This document shows positions 32,694 through 41,879 of a DNA stretch of 64,000 nucleotides, piece after piece. The stretch is from DATMRS01 sp035566015 (GTDB lineage Bacteria; Pseudomonadota; Alphaproteobacteria; Sphingomonadales; Sphingomonadaceae), in NCBI GenBank assembly GCA_035566015.1, contig DATMRS010000003.1, positions 34,609 to 98,608 of the forward strand, written 5' to 3'. The position numbers and the translations under genes are program-made. The notes below the pieces were generated by a model that saw nothing but the letters and a program-made list of their open reading frames with translations, was not told where the DNA came from and ran no database searches. The first letter of the stretch is position 1. Every line of letters begins with the position of its first letter.

Positions 32694-34964
32694 TCAGAAA
32701 TGCGCGCGAGCCGTAACTCCGTAGGTCCGCGGCGCACGAATGTTCGCGTAGAACAGTGTGGGATCGCCACCCGCTGCTACCCCGCGCGAGAAGGCGTAAC
32801 GCCCGCCGCCGGTGCAGATCGCCTGATTGGTGAGGTTACGCCCCCATGCGGTAAACGACACGCCTGTCCCGGTGTCATAGGTCAGGTCGGCGTCGAGCGA
32901 GACATAGCCATTGTCCCGGCCGGACGCGATGAAGTCCGGCGAGAGATATTGGCTCGTCGCGAATTGCGCGTCGACACCGGCGATGATTCGCCCGCCGCCC
33001 GCAAGATCGAAGACACGCTCATACCCTGCGGTGCCCGTCCATTTCGGCGCACGCACCAGTGCCTTGCCCGAGCAATCAATCGACTGCGTCGAGTCATTCT
33101 GCAAAGCAGGCACGAAATCATTGTCGGTATAGGGAACGACAGGACCAAGCTTGCAGCCCGTCGCCTCGGCCGGATAGCTGTTCAGTACCGGCCCGGGAAC
33201 CGACGGATTATAGGCGCTGTAGACGAATCGGTCATATTTCGTATGGAGATATTCGACCGCGAAGCGGAACGTATCCTGCCGCGTCGGCTTATAGACGAGA
33301 TCGATATTGGCGCCATAAAGCGTCGCCTTGCCGGCATTGGTGGTCAGCAAGCCCGTCGTACCCGAAGGCGTCGCGCCCAGAAAACGTTCCTGCTTGTTGC
33401 GATATTTCCAGTAAAAGCCCTCAAGATTGATCTGAAGCGTATTGTCGAAGAAGCGGTTACGCGATCCTACGGTGAAGGCCGTCAGTTCCTCAGGCTTGAA
33501 GCTGTTGTTCGGCGCGGGCACCGAAGGGAAGAAGCCGCCCGATTTGTAGCCGGTGGCGACGTTGGCATAGAGCATATTCTCCGCGCCCACGTCATATTCG
33601 ACGCCCGCCCGCCAGCTCACATTATCGAAATCGCGCGCGCCGTGATTGTCGACATGCGCCACCGTAGGAAGCACCGCGTCGGTGAAGCCATATTGGCGCT
33701 TCTTGTCCTTCGAATAACGTAGGCCGCCGATCACCCGGAAGCTGTCCGTCAGGCTGACCGTCGCTTCGCCGAACGCGGCATAGCTGCGCGTCGTGAGCGG
33801 CGTATTGACCGTGCTCTGTTGGATTGGATTTGCGTGCAGTGTATATATCTGCGTCTGATCCTCATCAAAATAATAGAGGCCTGCAACCCACTTTACCCGC
33901 TCGCCGTCATTGCCCAGCCGCAATTCGTAGCTCTGCTGCTTCGACGTTTCGGCGGTGCGAAAGTAGAAGCCGGGCGTATAGGTCAGATAATCGGCACGCG
34001 TGTTGCGGTAAGCCGGAATGAAGGTGAGCGTCGCCGGGCCAAGATCGACGTCAAGCTGGGCGCTGACCGCCCACAGCCGGATCGCGTTGAACCCGTCATC
34101 CTCGATCCGCGTGCCGCCCGGTATGAAGGCGGTGGGCGGTTGCTGTATGTTGCCGACCGATGGCCCTTCCCACGGATCAGAAGGCACCGTCGTCAGCGTC
34201 GAGCGCTTCACCGTCGCCTCACCCTGGCTGTCGACATTGGCATATTCGCCGGTGAGCAGGAGTGTCACCGTGTCGCTCGGCTCCCACAGCGCGCTCACGC
34301 GCGAGGCAATACTGTCCTGATCGTTGTAGCCGTCGGTCAAATAGCCATCGTGCTTATTGTACTGCACAGCCGCGCGCACCGCGAGCGTATCGGAAACGCC
34401 GCCGCCGATCGCGCCAGTGACCCGCCGCAGGTCGTAATTGCCGATATCGACGCTGAAATCGCCCGTCATCTGATGCGTCGGGCGCTTGGTAATGAGATTG
34501 ATCGCACCGCCCGACGCATTGCGGCCATAAAGCGTGCCCTGCGGCCCCTTCAGCACCTCGACACGTTCCAGATCGAAGAAGATCGGACCGATGCCGTTCG
34601 GACGCGAGATATAGACGCCATTGATATTATAGGCGATCGCGGATTCGGCGGACGCATCGGTCGCGAAGCTACCAACGCCGCGCATATAGGTCTGTGTCGT
34701 GCCGCCGCCGAGGCTGACGGTGAGGCCCGGGACGACGGTGGCAAGATCGGTGGCCTGCGTCACGCCCGCCTCGGCAAGCTTGTCGCCGCCCACCACCGCG
34801 ATCGAGAGCGACGACGCCTGCACCGACTGCGCGCGGCGGGAGGCGGTGACGACGATATCGCCGATGCCCGCTTCCGTATCGGCTGCCGACGCCTCCTGCG
34901 CGTGCGCCTGCGCCATCCCGCACACAAGCGCCAGCGCGCTCCCCAACAGGAAACAAACCTTCAT
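32694..34964 (-). CDS. TonB-dependent receptor, last gene of stilbene-type operon
   Basis: 756 residues. Sec signal MKVCFLLGSALALVCGMAQAHAQ, plug motifs GDIVVTASRRAQSVQASSLSI, YMRGVGS and VEVLKGPQGTLYGRNASGGAINLITKRP, and a barrel ending YGVTARAHF. It is the shorter siderophore-receptor-like class common in sphingomonads for aromatic and xenobiotic uptake. It starts 37 bp after the lignostilbene-type dioxygenase on the same strand, so the two are likely co-transcribed. That suggests its cargo is the dioxygenase substrate or a precursor. Confidence 0.94.
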   Translation of the reverse strand: MKVCFLLGSALALVCGMAQAHAQEASAADTEAGIGDIVVTASRRAQSVQASSLSIAVVGGDKLAEAGVTQATDLATVVPGLTVSLGGGTTQTYMRGVGSFATDASAESAIAYNINGVYISRPNGIGPIFFDLERVEVLKGPQGTLYGRNASGGAINLITKRPTHQMTGDFSVDIGNYDLRRVTGAIGGGVSDTLAVRAAVQYNKHDGYLTDGYNDQDSIASRVSALWEPSDTVTLLLTGEYANVDSQGEATVKRSTLTTVPSDPWEGPSVGNIQQPPTAFIPGGTRIEDDGFNAIRLWAVSAQLDVDLGPATLTFIPAYRNTRADYLTYTPGFYFRTAETSKQQSYELRLGNDGERVKWVAGLYYFDEDQTQIYTLHANPIQQSTVNTPLTTRSYAAFGEATVSLTDSFRVIGGLRYSKDKKRQYGFTDAVLPTVAHVDNHGARDFDNVSWRAGVEYDVGAENMLYANVATGYKSGGFFPSVPAPNNSFKPEELTAFTVGSRNRFFDNTLQINLEGFYWKYRNKQERFLGATPSGTTGLLTTNAGKATLYGANIDLVYKPTRQDTFRFAVEYLHTKYDRFVYSAYNPSVPGPVLNSYPAEATGCKLGPVVPYTDNDFVPALQNDSTQSIDCSGKALVRAPKWTGTAGYERVFDLAGGGRIIAGVDAQFATSQYLSPDFIASGRDNGYVSLDADLTYDTGTGVSFTAWGRNLTNQAICTGGGRYAFSRGVAAGGDPTLFYANIRAPRTYGVTARAHF

Positions 34965-35001
34965 TCCTAACTCCCCGATCTACTATTATATTTAGAACTA
35001 C

Positions 35002-36453
35002 TTACGCTACCCGCTGACAACGATAGAGGCCAGTGCGCAGCGTCTCCTCGGGCACCCATGTGCCGTGGAAGGTCGAGCGGACGCGAACCGGCAGTTTGAG
35101 CGTCGCGACCGGCCCGGCGGCGAGATCGCGGGCGTCGAGAATTACCAGATCGCTGCGCATCCGCGACACGCGCGACACCGGCACGAGCAGCCAGCCATCG
35201 CCTTCGGGCGCATCGGGTGCGCGCGGCACGAACTGCGCCTCCTGAACGCTGTCGCCCGCCCCCGGCGACCAACTATCGAGTTTGCCCGTCTGGAAATCGA
35301 GACAGCCGGTGGCGCTCGATCCATCGTTGCCGCGATAGCAGATCATATAGCCGTAACGATAGGGCTGCCCCTGATAGCGATCATCGGTGCGCGGCATTTC
35401 GCAGGAAACGTCGAGCAGCCGGCGCTTTTCGAAACGATCGTCGTTGCGATCGAGATCGAAGGTCATCCGCGTCAGGAAAGGCGGTACCGGCGCCGTATGC
35501 TCGCCCGACGGCGTCTCGAAGAAGGGGAAACAGTTGCCGTCGTAGAGACACAGGTCGAGATGGACCTGCGATCCTTCCTGGAAGGCGTTCATCATATGGC
35601 CAGCGCTGGCAGCGGGCCCGCGGAACCAGCGTATTCCCTCGGCCGTGCCATAGCGCGGCACCAGCGCGACATGCACCTCCTGATCGGGATGCCACTGATA
35701 ATAAGGCCCACCGCGCTTCACCACGTCGAGATCGGTGATGAGCGGAAAGAAAGGAAAAATCACCCAGTCGCGCGTGATCGCAAAATCATGGACGCAGGCC
35801 GGATAAGGCATTTCGAACCAGATTTCGTTCACCAACTCGCGATTGGGGCCGAAAACATAGAAAGCGATATCGCGCGTCGCGTCGCCCTTCGCCTGATAGG
35901 AGAAGGTCAGCAACTCGTCGGTGACGGGATCGACCTTCGGATGCGCGGTCAGGCTGGCGGCACGTACCTTGCCGTCGAAATCATCGCGGCCCAGCGTCTC
36001 CAGCGTATCGGGATCGACCGCATAGGGCAAGTCGTCCTCCTTCAGCGAATAGAGCTTGCCCGCGTGGAACATCGCCGTGGTGTTGGCGGTGCCCATATGC
36101 ACGCCTTCGACGCTGGGATCGTTGGTGTAGCGATTACGATAGCGGCCGAACAGGCTGCGACGGGCGGCCTTCTGCCGCTTATATCGCTCGGTTTCCACCC
36201 AACGGGTGACATAATCGACCTGATTGTCCTTGAAGCGGAACATGTGGATCATGCCCTCGCCGTCGATGAAGATATCGTCGGTGCGGCCCGAGGAATATTG
36301 GCGATCGGCGCCGACGCGATAGAGCGCGCCTTCCAGGCCATCGGGAATGGCGCCCTGGATCAGTTCGAGCCCACGCAGTTCGCATTCGGTGCGCATCGGC
36401 TCGCCCCAGCCTTCATACAGCTCGATTTCGGGAAATCTGACGGGTTCGACCAT
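35002..36453 (-). CDS. Lignostilbene alpha,beta-dioxygenase-like carotenoid oxygenase
   Basis: 483 residues of the CCD/RPE65 family. The four Fe(II) ligands are H171 (TAHPKVDP), H222 (CVHDFAIT), H286 (AGHMMNAF) and H463 (FHGTWVP). FGRYRNRYTNDPSVEG and LKEDDLPYAV (K138) match the segments that hold the substrate phenol group in bacterial lignostilbene dioxygenases. The expected reaction is O2-dependent cleavage of a hydroxystilbene double bond to two aromatic aldehydes. The aldehyde dehydrogenase in the same operon fits that product. It lacks a signal peptide. Compared with the paralogue at 12835, this copy has the stronger case for stilbene cleavage because of context. Confidence 0.92.
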   Translation of the reverse strand: MVEPVRFPEIELYEGWGEPMRTECELRGLELIQGAIPDGLEGALYRVGADRQYSSGRTDDIFIDGEGMIHMFRFKDNQVDYVTRWVETERYKRQKAARRSLFGRYRNRYTNDPSVEGVHMGTANTTAMFHAGKLYSLKEDDLPYAVDPDTLETLGRDDFDGKVRAASLTAHPKVDPVTDELLTFSYQAKGDATRDIAFYVFGPNRELVNEIWFEMPYPACVHDFAITRDWVIFPFFPLITDLDVVKRGGPYYQWHPDQEVHVALVPRYGTAEGIRWFRGPAASAGHMMNAFQEGSQVHLDLCLYDGNCFPFFETPSGEHTAPVPPFLTRMTFDLDRNDDRFEKRRLLDVSCEMPRTDDRYQGQPYRYGYMICYRGNDGSSATGCLDFQTGKLDSWSPGAGDSVQEAQFVPRAPDAPEGDGWLLVPVSRVSRMRSDLVILDARDLAAGPVATLKLPVRVRSTFHGTWVPEETLRTGLYRCQRVA

Positions 36454-36486
36454 GGAGAAAGCTCCTGAACAAAAAGGGTTAGCGCG

Positions 36487-37359
36487 TCAGCGCACGGTTG
36501 CCTCGACAAAGGCGCGGATATGCGGCCCCAGCGTCTCGCCCGGCGATCCAATCGCGAGCACGGGGGAAAGATGGTTGTGCCCCGCCAGCCAGTGGAGACG
36601 GGGAAAATCGCCGCGCGCCTTACCGTAGGCCGCCACCAGCATCGCCGCCTGACGCCGGAAATCGGCCACATCGAACTCCGACACGGAAAAAAGCAGCGGA
36701 ATATCGGTCGCAATCAAACCCTCTATCGTCGAATATTGGGCATAATTGCTCTGATCCTCGCCGAAATAGGCGGCATGGAATGCGCTTGGCGCTGTCGCGG
36801 CGACATCATAGATGGCGGAAATCATCAGCGCGCCGGCCAGCCCCGCCCCGTCCGCGCCATGGAAGCGTGGCCGGGCGACATAATCGGCGACATGCACCGC
36901 ACCTGCTGACTGCCCCATCAGGTAGATGCGGTTCGGATCACCGCCATGCGCCGCGATATTGAGGCGAAGCCAGGTGATCGCGCGCGCCATGTCCTCGGGG
37001 CCCGCCGGCCAGGGATGCGCCGGCGCGAGACGATAGGTGAGCGTGACCCCGACATAGCCCGACCGCACCGCGAAATCGCCGATATTATCGTAAAAGGGCA
37101 TGTCCGGCACGCGTTTGTCGCCCATGACGAAGCCACCACCATGAACGAACACCAGAACCGGCGCATCCTTCCGCCCGTCGGCGGTAAAGATGTCGAGCCG
37201 GTGGCGCTCGTCGGGCCCATAAGCGGCATCACGCGTAACAATCGTCGCCGGGTCCAGGCCACCGAAGGATTTGGCGAAAAGCTGCTGCGTCGCCTGCATC
37301 ATCGGTGGGGTGAGATCGGTGCCCAGCGCTTCGAGGGTCTCGCGGATGACGTTGTCCAT
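36487..37359 (-). CDS. Alpha/beta hydrolase, hormone-sensitive-lipase type
   Basis: 290 residues. The oxyanion motif HGGGF is at residues 73-77, the nucleophile elbow GQSAG puts Ser at 151, an acid is likely in SEFDVADF near 233, and His lies in AGHNHLSP near 260. This is the HSL/BD-FAE-like esterase group, so it may remove an acyl group from a phenolic ester. No strong ribosome binding site precedes the ATG. A palindrome-like element (37371-37384) ends 12 bp upstream of it, which suggests an internal, regulated promoter in addition to read-through from the aldehyde dehydrogenase. Confidence 0.88.
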   Translation of the reverse strand: MDNVIRETLEALGTDLTPPMMQATQQLFAKSFGGLDPATIVTRDAAYGPDERHRLDIFTADGRKDAPVLVFVHGGGFVMGDKRVPDMPFYDNIGDFAVRSGYVGVTLTYRLAPAHPWPAGPEDMARAITWLRLNIAAHGGDPNRIYLMGQSAGAVHVADYVARPRFHGADGAGLAGALMISAIYDVAATAPSAFHAAYFGEDQSNYAQYSTIEGLIATDIPLLFSVSEFDVADFRRQAAMLVAAYGKARGDFPRLHWLAGHNHLSPVLAIGSPGETLGPHIRAFVEATVR

Positions 37360-37370
37360 GATTATTCGTC

Positions 37371-37384
37371 CGATATCATTGTAT
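37371..37384 (-). promoter_or_regulatory. Operator-like element shared with 39448-39464
   Basis: Read on the minus strand, ATACAATGATATCG plus the following seven bases match 17 of 21 positions of the element before the aldehyde dehydrogenase (ATACAACGATGTCG...). It lies directly before the hydrolase start, so the same regulator may bind both. Confidence 0.45.
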
Positions 37385-37424
37385 TGCGATGTGAAATCCG
37401 GCCCAACGACGACAGGCGACGCCC

Positions 37425-37916
37425 CTACGACTTGGCGGGTGCGCCCGGTCGCGGCTTCATCAGCAGTTCGCCCTTCCACGGCACCTGATCCGCCTCGGTC
37501 CAGGCATTGATGTAGAGCGACTTGAACAGCCACTTGCCGTTCTCGCGCGCCACCACATCGTCGCGCGTGCCGATGCCGAACACGAAATTGTTGCGATATT
37601 CGGTGTTGAACTGAAGGATTTGAAAGAAGCAGCGCACGCGCGCGCGACCTTCCTCCAGCGGGTCCATGATGAAATGGTTCATCATGTGCTGGCGCCCGTA
37701 CCACCAGCTCTGCCGATCGTACCACAAAGACTTCAGATTCTTGGCGATCGCCTCATGTCCCTGCACACGGCCCTGCCAGAGATGATCGAACCACGCATCC
37801 TCGGCGAAGGCGGAGAGCGCCATGTCGAGATCGGCAAGATCGATCCCCCAGCAATAGCGTGCATAAAGCTCCTGGATTTCCGCCCGGTCCAGCGCGCTCA
37901 ACGTCCAATCCGTCAT
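37425..37916 (-). CDS. SnoaL-like domain protein in stilbene-type operon
   Basis: 163 residues with no signal peptide; 20 bp downstream of the aldehyde dehydrogenase. SnoaL-like pattern: IQELYARYCWGIDLADLDMALSAFAEDAWFDHLWQG, a central HFIMDPLEEGRARVRCFFQI strand pair and RENGKWLFKSLYINAW at the end. It may act as a cytoplasmic isomerase, dehydratase or accessory factor. It is the only SnoaL protein inside the aromatic module, and its role there is unknown. Confidence 0.85.
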   Translation of the reverse strand: MTDWTLSALDRAEIQELYARYCWGIDLADLDMALSAFAEDAWFDHLWQGRVQGHEAIAKNLKSLWYDRQSWWYGRQHMMNHFIMDPLEEGRARVRCFFQILQFNTEYRNNFVFGIGTRDDVVARENGKWLFKSLYINAWTEADQVPWKGELLMKPRPGAPAKS

Positions 37917-37936
37917 ATCGTCCTCCCCTTCATTCC

Positions 37937-39400
37937 TCAGCGGCGCGCACTGGCGACATCCGCCGGCTTGTCCTCGAAAATACTGGCCGGCGCGCCATGG
38001 TTGGTCATGATGGCCTTGCGCCGCAGGAAACGCATGATCGAATCCGGCCCCGTGCGCGATCCGCCGAGCCCCGACACGCCGAAGCTGTGCGTGCCGATCT
38101 TGCGCAGCTTCGCGAAGGTCAGGAACGTATCTTGCACGTTGACGCCGCCGGCATTGAGCCGCTCGGCAATCGGCAGCGCTTCTTCCTCACTACCCGCGAT
38201 CACCGAGGCGGTAAGGCCGAATTCGGTGTCGTTGGCGAGCGCGACCGCCTCGTCGACCGTACGATAGCGCATTACGGGCAGCATCGGCCCGAATGTCTCG
38301 TCCCGCATGATCTGCATGTCGTGATTGACGTCGACCAGCACCGTCGGGCGCATATAGAGCCCGCCGCCCAGCGTCTCGGTGACGCCGCCGGTAAGAATCT
38401 TCGCGCCTTTGGCCGTGGCGTCCTTCAGATGCGCTTCGACGATTTCCGGCTGGCGGACGAAGATGAACGGGCCGATCTGCCCGTCAAGCGGATCGACATC
38501 GTTGAGGCGTACCTGATTGGCCTTGGCGACCAGCGCCTCGACAAAGGCGTCGTGGATCGATTCATGCACATAGATGCGCTCGACCGAATAGCAGACCTGC
38601 CCCGTGGCATAAACGCCGCCCCGCAGCACCGCGGTCGTCGCGCGATCGATATCGGCCTTCTCGGTGACGATCACCGGGTCCTTGCCGCCCAGCTCGAGGA
38701 AGCAGGGGATCAGCCTCTCGGCACAGGCCAGCGCCACCTTGCGCCCGGTCGGCACACTGCCGGTGAAGCAGACGAGATCGACATTGGCGATCACATCTTG
38801 CCCGGTCTTGCCGTCACCCAGCACGACGTCGAACACCTCGGCCAGTTCAGGCACCTTGCGCACCGTCTCCATCAGCGGCTCGACGAAACGCGGCGTCACC
38901 TCGCTCGGCTTCAGCAGCACGGCCGAACCCGCGAACAGCGCAGGCACTGCGTCGAGCAACGAGAGCATCATCGGCGCGTTCCACGGGCTGATCACACCGA
39001 CCAGAGGATAGGGGACGAGTTGCGAACGCACCTCCACCTCGGGCATAGTGATCGCGCGGCCCCTTACCTGCGCCCGATCGAGCACCGCCTCTGCATCCTC
39101 GCACCAGCCATTGATGTTAGCAACGGCGATGAAGGCGGTGAATTGTGACGTGTGGCAGCCGCCAGTGTCCGCCCCGTCCGCGTCGCCGATAGTCTTGGCG
39201 TGCGCGATCAATTCGCCCGACCACCGTCGCATGATCGCGACGCGCTCCGCCACCGGCCGCGCCGCCCACGCCTTCTGATTCTCGCGAAGCCGGGCGGCCT
39301 TGCCTGCCACTTCATCGGCGGAAGCGACCGTCAGCGTGAAATCGGTCTTCCCTGTTCGCGGATTGCGCACCGGCAAGGTTCGAATTTCAACGTCCGCCAT
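37937..39400 (-). CDS. Aldehyde dehydrogenase (aromatic aldehyde type)
   Basis: 487 residues, full NAD(P)-dependent ALDH. Conserved N141 (SPWN), general base E236 (FLELGGKDP) and catalytic C270 (ATGQVCYSVER), plus the coenzyme loop FTGSVPTGR near 212-220. It heads the minus-strand operon whose fourth gene is a stilbene-type dioxygenase, so oxidation of vanillin-, syringaldehyde- or 4-hydroxybenzaldehyde-like products is likely. A CAGGAGTGG ribosome binding site precedes the ATG, and an operator-like palindrome is at 39448-39464. Confidence 0.92.
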   Translation of the reverse strand: MADVEIRTLPVRNPRTGKTDFTLTVASADEVAGKAARLRENQKAWAARPVAERVAIMRRWSGELIAHAKTIGDADGADTGGCHTSQFTAFIAVANINGWCEDAEAVLDRAQVRGRAITMPEVEVRSQLVPYPLVGVISPWNAPMMLSLLDAVPALFAGSAVLLKPSEVTPRFVEPLMETVRKVPELAEVFDVVLGDGKTGQDVIANVDLVCFTGSVPTGRKVALACAERLIPCFLELGGKDPVIVTEKADIDRATTAVLRGGVYATGQVCYSVERIYVHESIHDAFVEALVAKANQVRLNDVDPLDGQIGPFIFVRQPEIVEAHLKDATAKGAKILTGGVTETLGGGLYMRPTVLVDVNHDMQIMRDETFGPMLPVMRYRTVDEAVALANDTEFGLTASVIAGSEEEALPIAERLNAGGVNVQDTFLTFAKLRKIGTHSFGVSGLGGSRTGPDSIMRFLRRKAIMTNHGAPASIFEDKPADVASARR

Positions 39401-39447
39401 GATCGTCCACTCCTGAAAAATATCGACCCGCTCGAGTCGCTCAATTC

Positions 39448-39464
39448 ATACGACATCGTTGTAT
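39448..39464. promoter_or_regulatory. Operator upstream of aldehyde dehydrogenase operon
   Basis: ATACGAC-ATC-GTTGTAT is a 7-3-7 inverted repeat with one mismatch, 48 bp before the aldehyde dehydrogenase start and 42 bp from the end of the double-MarR gene. Related elements occur at 37371-37384 and, more loosely, at 44038-44050. Confidence 0.5.
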
Positions 39465-39505
39465 ATGGGCGGCACCCTGTCAAGCGATCGACCGGCTTTA
39501 AAACA

Positions 39506-40513
39506 CTAAAAAGACGTCTTGACGAAAAGCGCGCCCGGGAAGCGAAGCCGGCCGCTATGCGCGCGCACCAGTTGCTGCATCCATTCGACCAGGCGCCGCC
39601 GCTCCACCCCTGGGATGGCGCGAAAGACGAGTTGCGTCGACCGGACGGCGCAGGGCTGCGCCGCGTCCAGCATTTCACGCCCCGCCGACGTGAGGTGATA
39701 GACACGTTCGCGTCGATCCAGTGCCGATGTCTCCCGCTGGAGCAGCTTGCGCGCGAGCAGATTTTTCATGATGAGCGCGCAGGTTGACGGATCCAGCCCG
39801 AAAAGACGCGCAAAGCCGATCTGGGTCAGCCCTTCCGGCTGGCGACTCAACAGAAACAGCAGCGAAAATTGCCGCAACGTCAGAGTGAGGCTTCCCGTCG
39901 CCATCTGGAAATAGGCGTGGCTGACCTGAAGAACACGCCGACACAGGAAGCCGGGCGACTCCGTCACCACGGCGACTGCATCGTCATGCGGCGCAACCCA
40001 GAGCGGCGCGGGGCTCATCGGATTGCTGCCGATGCGTCGCAGCCCCTCGACCAGCATGGCGATGGATGCCGGGTCCAGCGGCTCGACCAGACGGGCCTGC
40101 GTGGCGCAGAACGCCGCACGCACCGCAGGCATTCGCGCCCGTCCCGCCTCGGACAGGGCAACGAGCCGGCGGCGCCTGTCCTTGGGGTCGTGGCGGCGCG
40201 TTACCAACTCGCGCGCCTCCAGGTTGTTGAGGATCAGCGCTGTCGTCGAGGAATCGACCCCCGCCGCGCTGGCCAGCGAAACCTGATCGGGCTCCCGCAA
40301 CCCCTTCAGCAGCAGGAGCATCTCGGCCTGAGCGAGCGTATCGTCCTCGGCCAGGTCGGCGTGAATCGCGGTGCATATCTGATCGATGCGGGCGAGCAGA
40401 AAGCCGGGTTGCGCCAGGAAAGGCGCCATTGCCCGCGTCGCGCGAGGCGGGAAAGACTTCGAACAGGGGACGGCAGAGACGATCGATGTGGCCGTGTCGG
40501 CACATTTCTTCAT
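39506..40513 (-). CDS. Double-domain MarR-type regulator
   Basis: 335 residues, about twice the usual MarR length, with two winged-helix domains in tandem. The first (about 35-160) contains AEMLLLLKGLREPDQVSLASAAGVDSSTTALILNNLEARELVTRRHDPKDRRRRLVALSEAG. The second (about 185-320) contains TLRQFSLLFLLSRQPEGLTQIGFARLFGLDPSTCALIMKNLLARKLLQRETSALDRRERVYHLTSAG. A single chain may therefore act as a built-in dimer. It lies between the aldehyde dehydrogenase operon and the divergent Rieske gene, the expected place for their regulator. The start at 40513 has only a modest AAGAAG site; an in-frame ATG at 40429 is an alternative. Confidence 0.88.
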   Translation of the reverse strand: MKKCADTATSIVSAVPCSKSFPPRATRAMAPFLAQPGFLLARIDQICTAIHADLAEDDTLAQAEMLLLLKGLREPDQVSLASAAGVDSSTTALILNNLEARELVTRRHDPKDRRRRLVALSEAGRARMPAVRAAFCATQARLVEPLDPASIAMLVEGLRRIGSNPMSPAPLWVAPHDDAVAVVTESPGFLCRRVLQVSHAYFQMATGSLTLTLRQFSLLFLLSRQPEGLTQIGFARLFGLDPSTCALIMKNLLARKLLQRETSALDRRERVYHLTSAGREMLDAAQPCAVRSTQLVFRAIPGVERRRLVEWMQQLVRAHSGRLRFPGALFVKTSF

Positions 40514-40730
40514 AGCCGCTTCTTAGAGAGCGAAACCGGAAAGAGAAAGCAGGCTTCGGCGGGATATGCGTCGCAGATTTCCTTTCAGTCGCCCGCTTTT
40601 CATCGTTCGAAACGGCAGCCTTGCATCCTTGAACCGGCAAGGCCGAACGCGCAGAATGAATCGAAAGCCTTCTAATGGTCTTGGCGGCACCGGCCAACGA
40701 TTAATTGGCAGGACCGAAGCGGAGAGAGAG

Positions 40731-41795
40731 ATGAACCAAGGCACGATTCCCCCGGCGACGCGCACCGCCGAGCCGGAAGTTTATCTACGCAATTGCTGGT
40801 ATGTCGCGGGCTGGAGCGCCGATCTCGCCGACGCGCCAATCGCGCGGACCTTCCTTGACGAGCCGGTGGCGCTGTTTCGCGACAGCAGCGGGACGGCGCA
40901 TGCGATCGGCGGGCGTTGCCCCCATCGCTTCGCCTCGCTCGGCCACGGCATCGTCGTGAACGATCAGTTGCAATGCCCCTATCATGGCCTACGCTTCAAC
41001 ACGAAGGGCGCCTGCGCCTTCAACCCGCATGAGAAGGGCGTGGTGCCGAAGGTTTCAGTGCCCTCTTATCCACTGACCGAGAAGCACGCGCTGCTCTGGA
41101 TATGGATGGGCGAAGCGGCGCGCGCCGACGAGGCGCTGATCCCCGACTTCGCTTGGCTCAGCGATCCGCAATGGGCGCTCGTCCGCGGCGCGACCGTCGC
41201 AGAGGGCCATTACGAGCTTTATGCCGACAATATCCTCGATCTCAGCCATGCCAGCTTCGTTCACCCGGCGCTCGCGGCAGACGTCTGGACGATCGGCGAC
41301 CGCGCCTTCCGTCAGGAGGACGACACGGTGTGGGCCGAGTTCAGCCAACCTGACGATTATCTGTCGGAGGGCATATCGGCGATCTTGGGCACCGCCGGCC
41401 AGAAACAGGACTTCTGGTGCGGGGTGCGGTGGAACGCGCCGGCCACCTTGTTCCTCGATTTCCGCGCCGGCACGCCGGGCACGCCATTGGAGGGCATGCG
41501 CGCCCTGCCCTCGCTCCACGCCTTCACGCCCGAAACCGCTGGCAGCACCCACTATTTCTGGGCGACAGGCCGCGATTTCGCGCAGGACGACGCCGCGTTC
41601 AGCGCGGCAATGCACAGTTCGCTCGAAATGGCGTTCGAACAGGAAGACATGCCCGTGATCCGCGACGTCCATCGCCTGATGGCGGGCCGCGACTTCTGGG
41701 ACCTGAAACCCGTCATCCTGACCGGCGACGCCGGCGGTGTCCGCGCACGGCGCGTGCTGCGGCGCCTGATACAGGAAGAGCAGGCGAGCGCCTGA
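40731..41795 (+). CDS. Rieske oxygenase, vanillate O-demethylase oxygenase-like
   Basis: 354 residues from the ATG at 40731 (GGAGAGAGAG directly upstream). The Rieske [2Fe-2S] ligands are C63/H65 and C82/H85 (CPHRFASLGHG ... CPYHG). The mononuclear iron region is N167-x2-D170-x2-H173-x4-H178. Domain order and size match VanA/dicamba-type oxygenases, which hydroxylate an aryl methyl ether so that formaldehyde leaves. They need a VanB-type reductase, which is not in the window. It diverges from the double-MarR gene and converges with the LigM/DesA-like demethylase gene, giving two chemically distinct O-demethylases side by side. Confidence 0.92.
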   Translation: MNQGTIPPATRTAEPEVYLRNCWYVAGWSADLADAPIARTFLDEPVALFRDSSGTAHAIGGRCPHRFASLGHGIVVNDQLQCPYHGLRFNTKGACAFNPHEKGVVPKVSVPSYPLTEKHALLWIWMGEAARADEALIPDFAWLSDPQWALVRGATVAEGHYELYADNILDLSHASFVHPALAADVWTIGDRAFRQEDDTVWAEFSQPDDYLSEGISAILGTAGQKQDFWCGVRWNAPATLFLDFRAGTPGTPLEGMRALPSLHAFTPETAGSTHYFWATGRDFAQDDAAFSAAMHSSLEMAFEQEDMPVIRDVHRLMAGRDFWDLKPVILTGDAGGVRARRVLRRLIQEEQASA

Positions 41796-41879
41796 ACCGG
41801 CCGTCCGGCCGCCACAGACAAAGGAAAAGGGGCGCCGCCTTTCAGCAGCACCCCTCCCCCTCTCGAACAGACGAACCGA

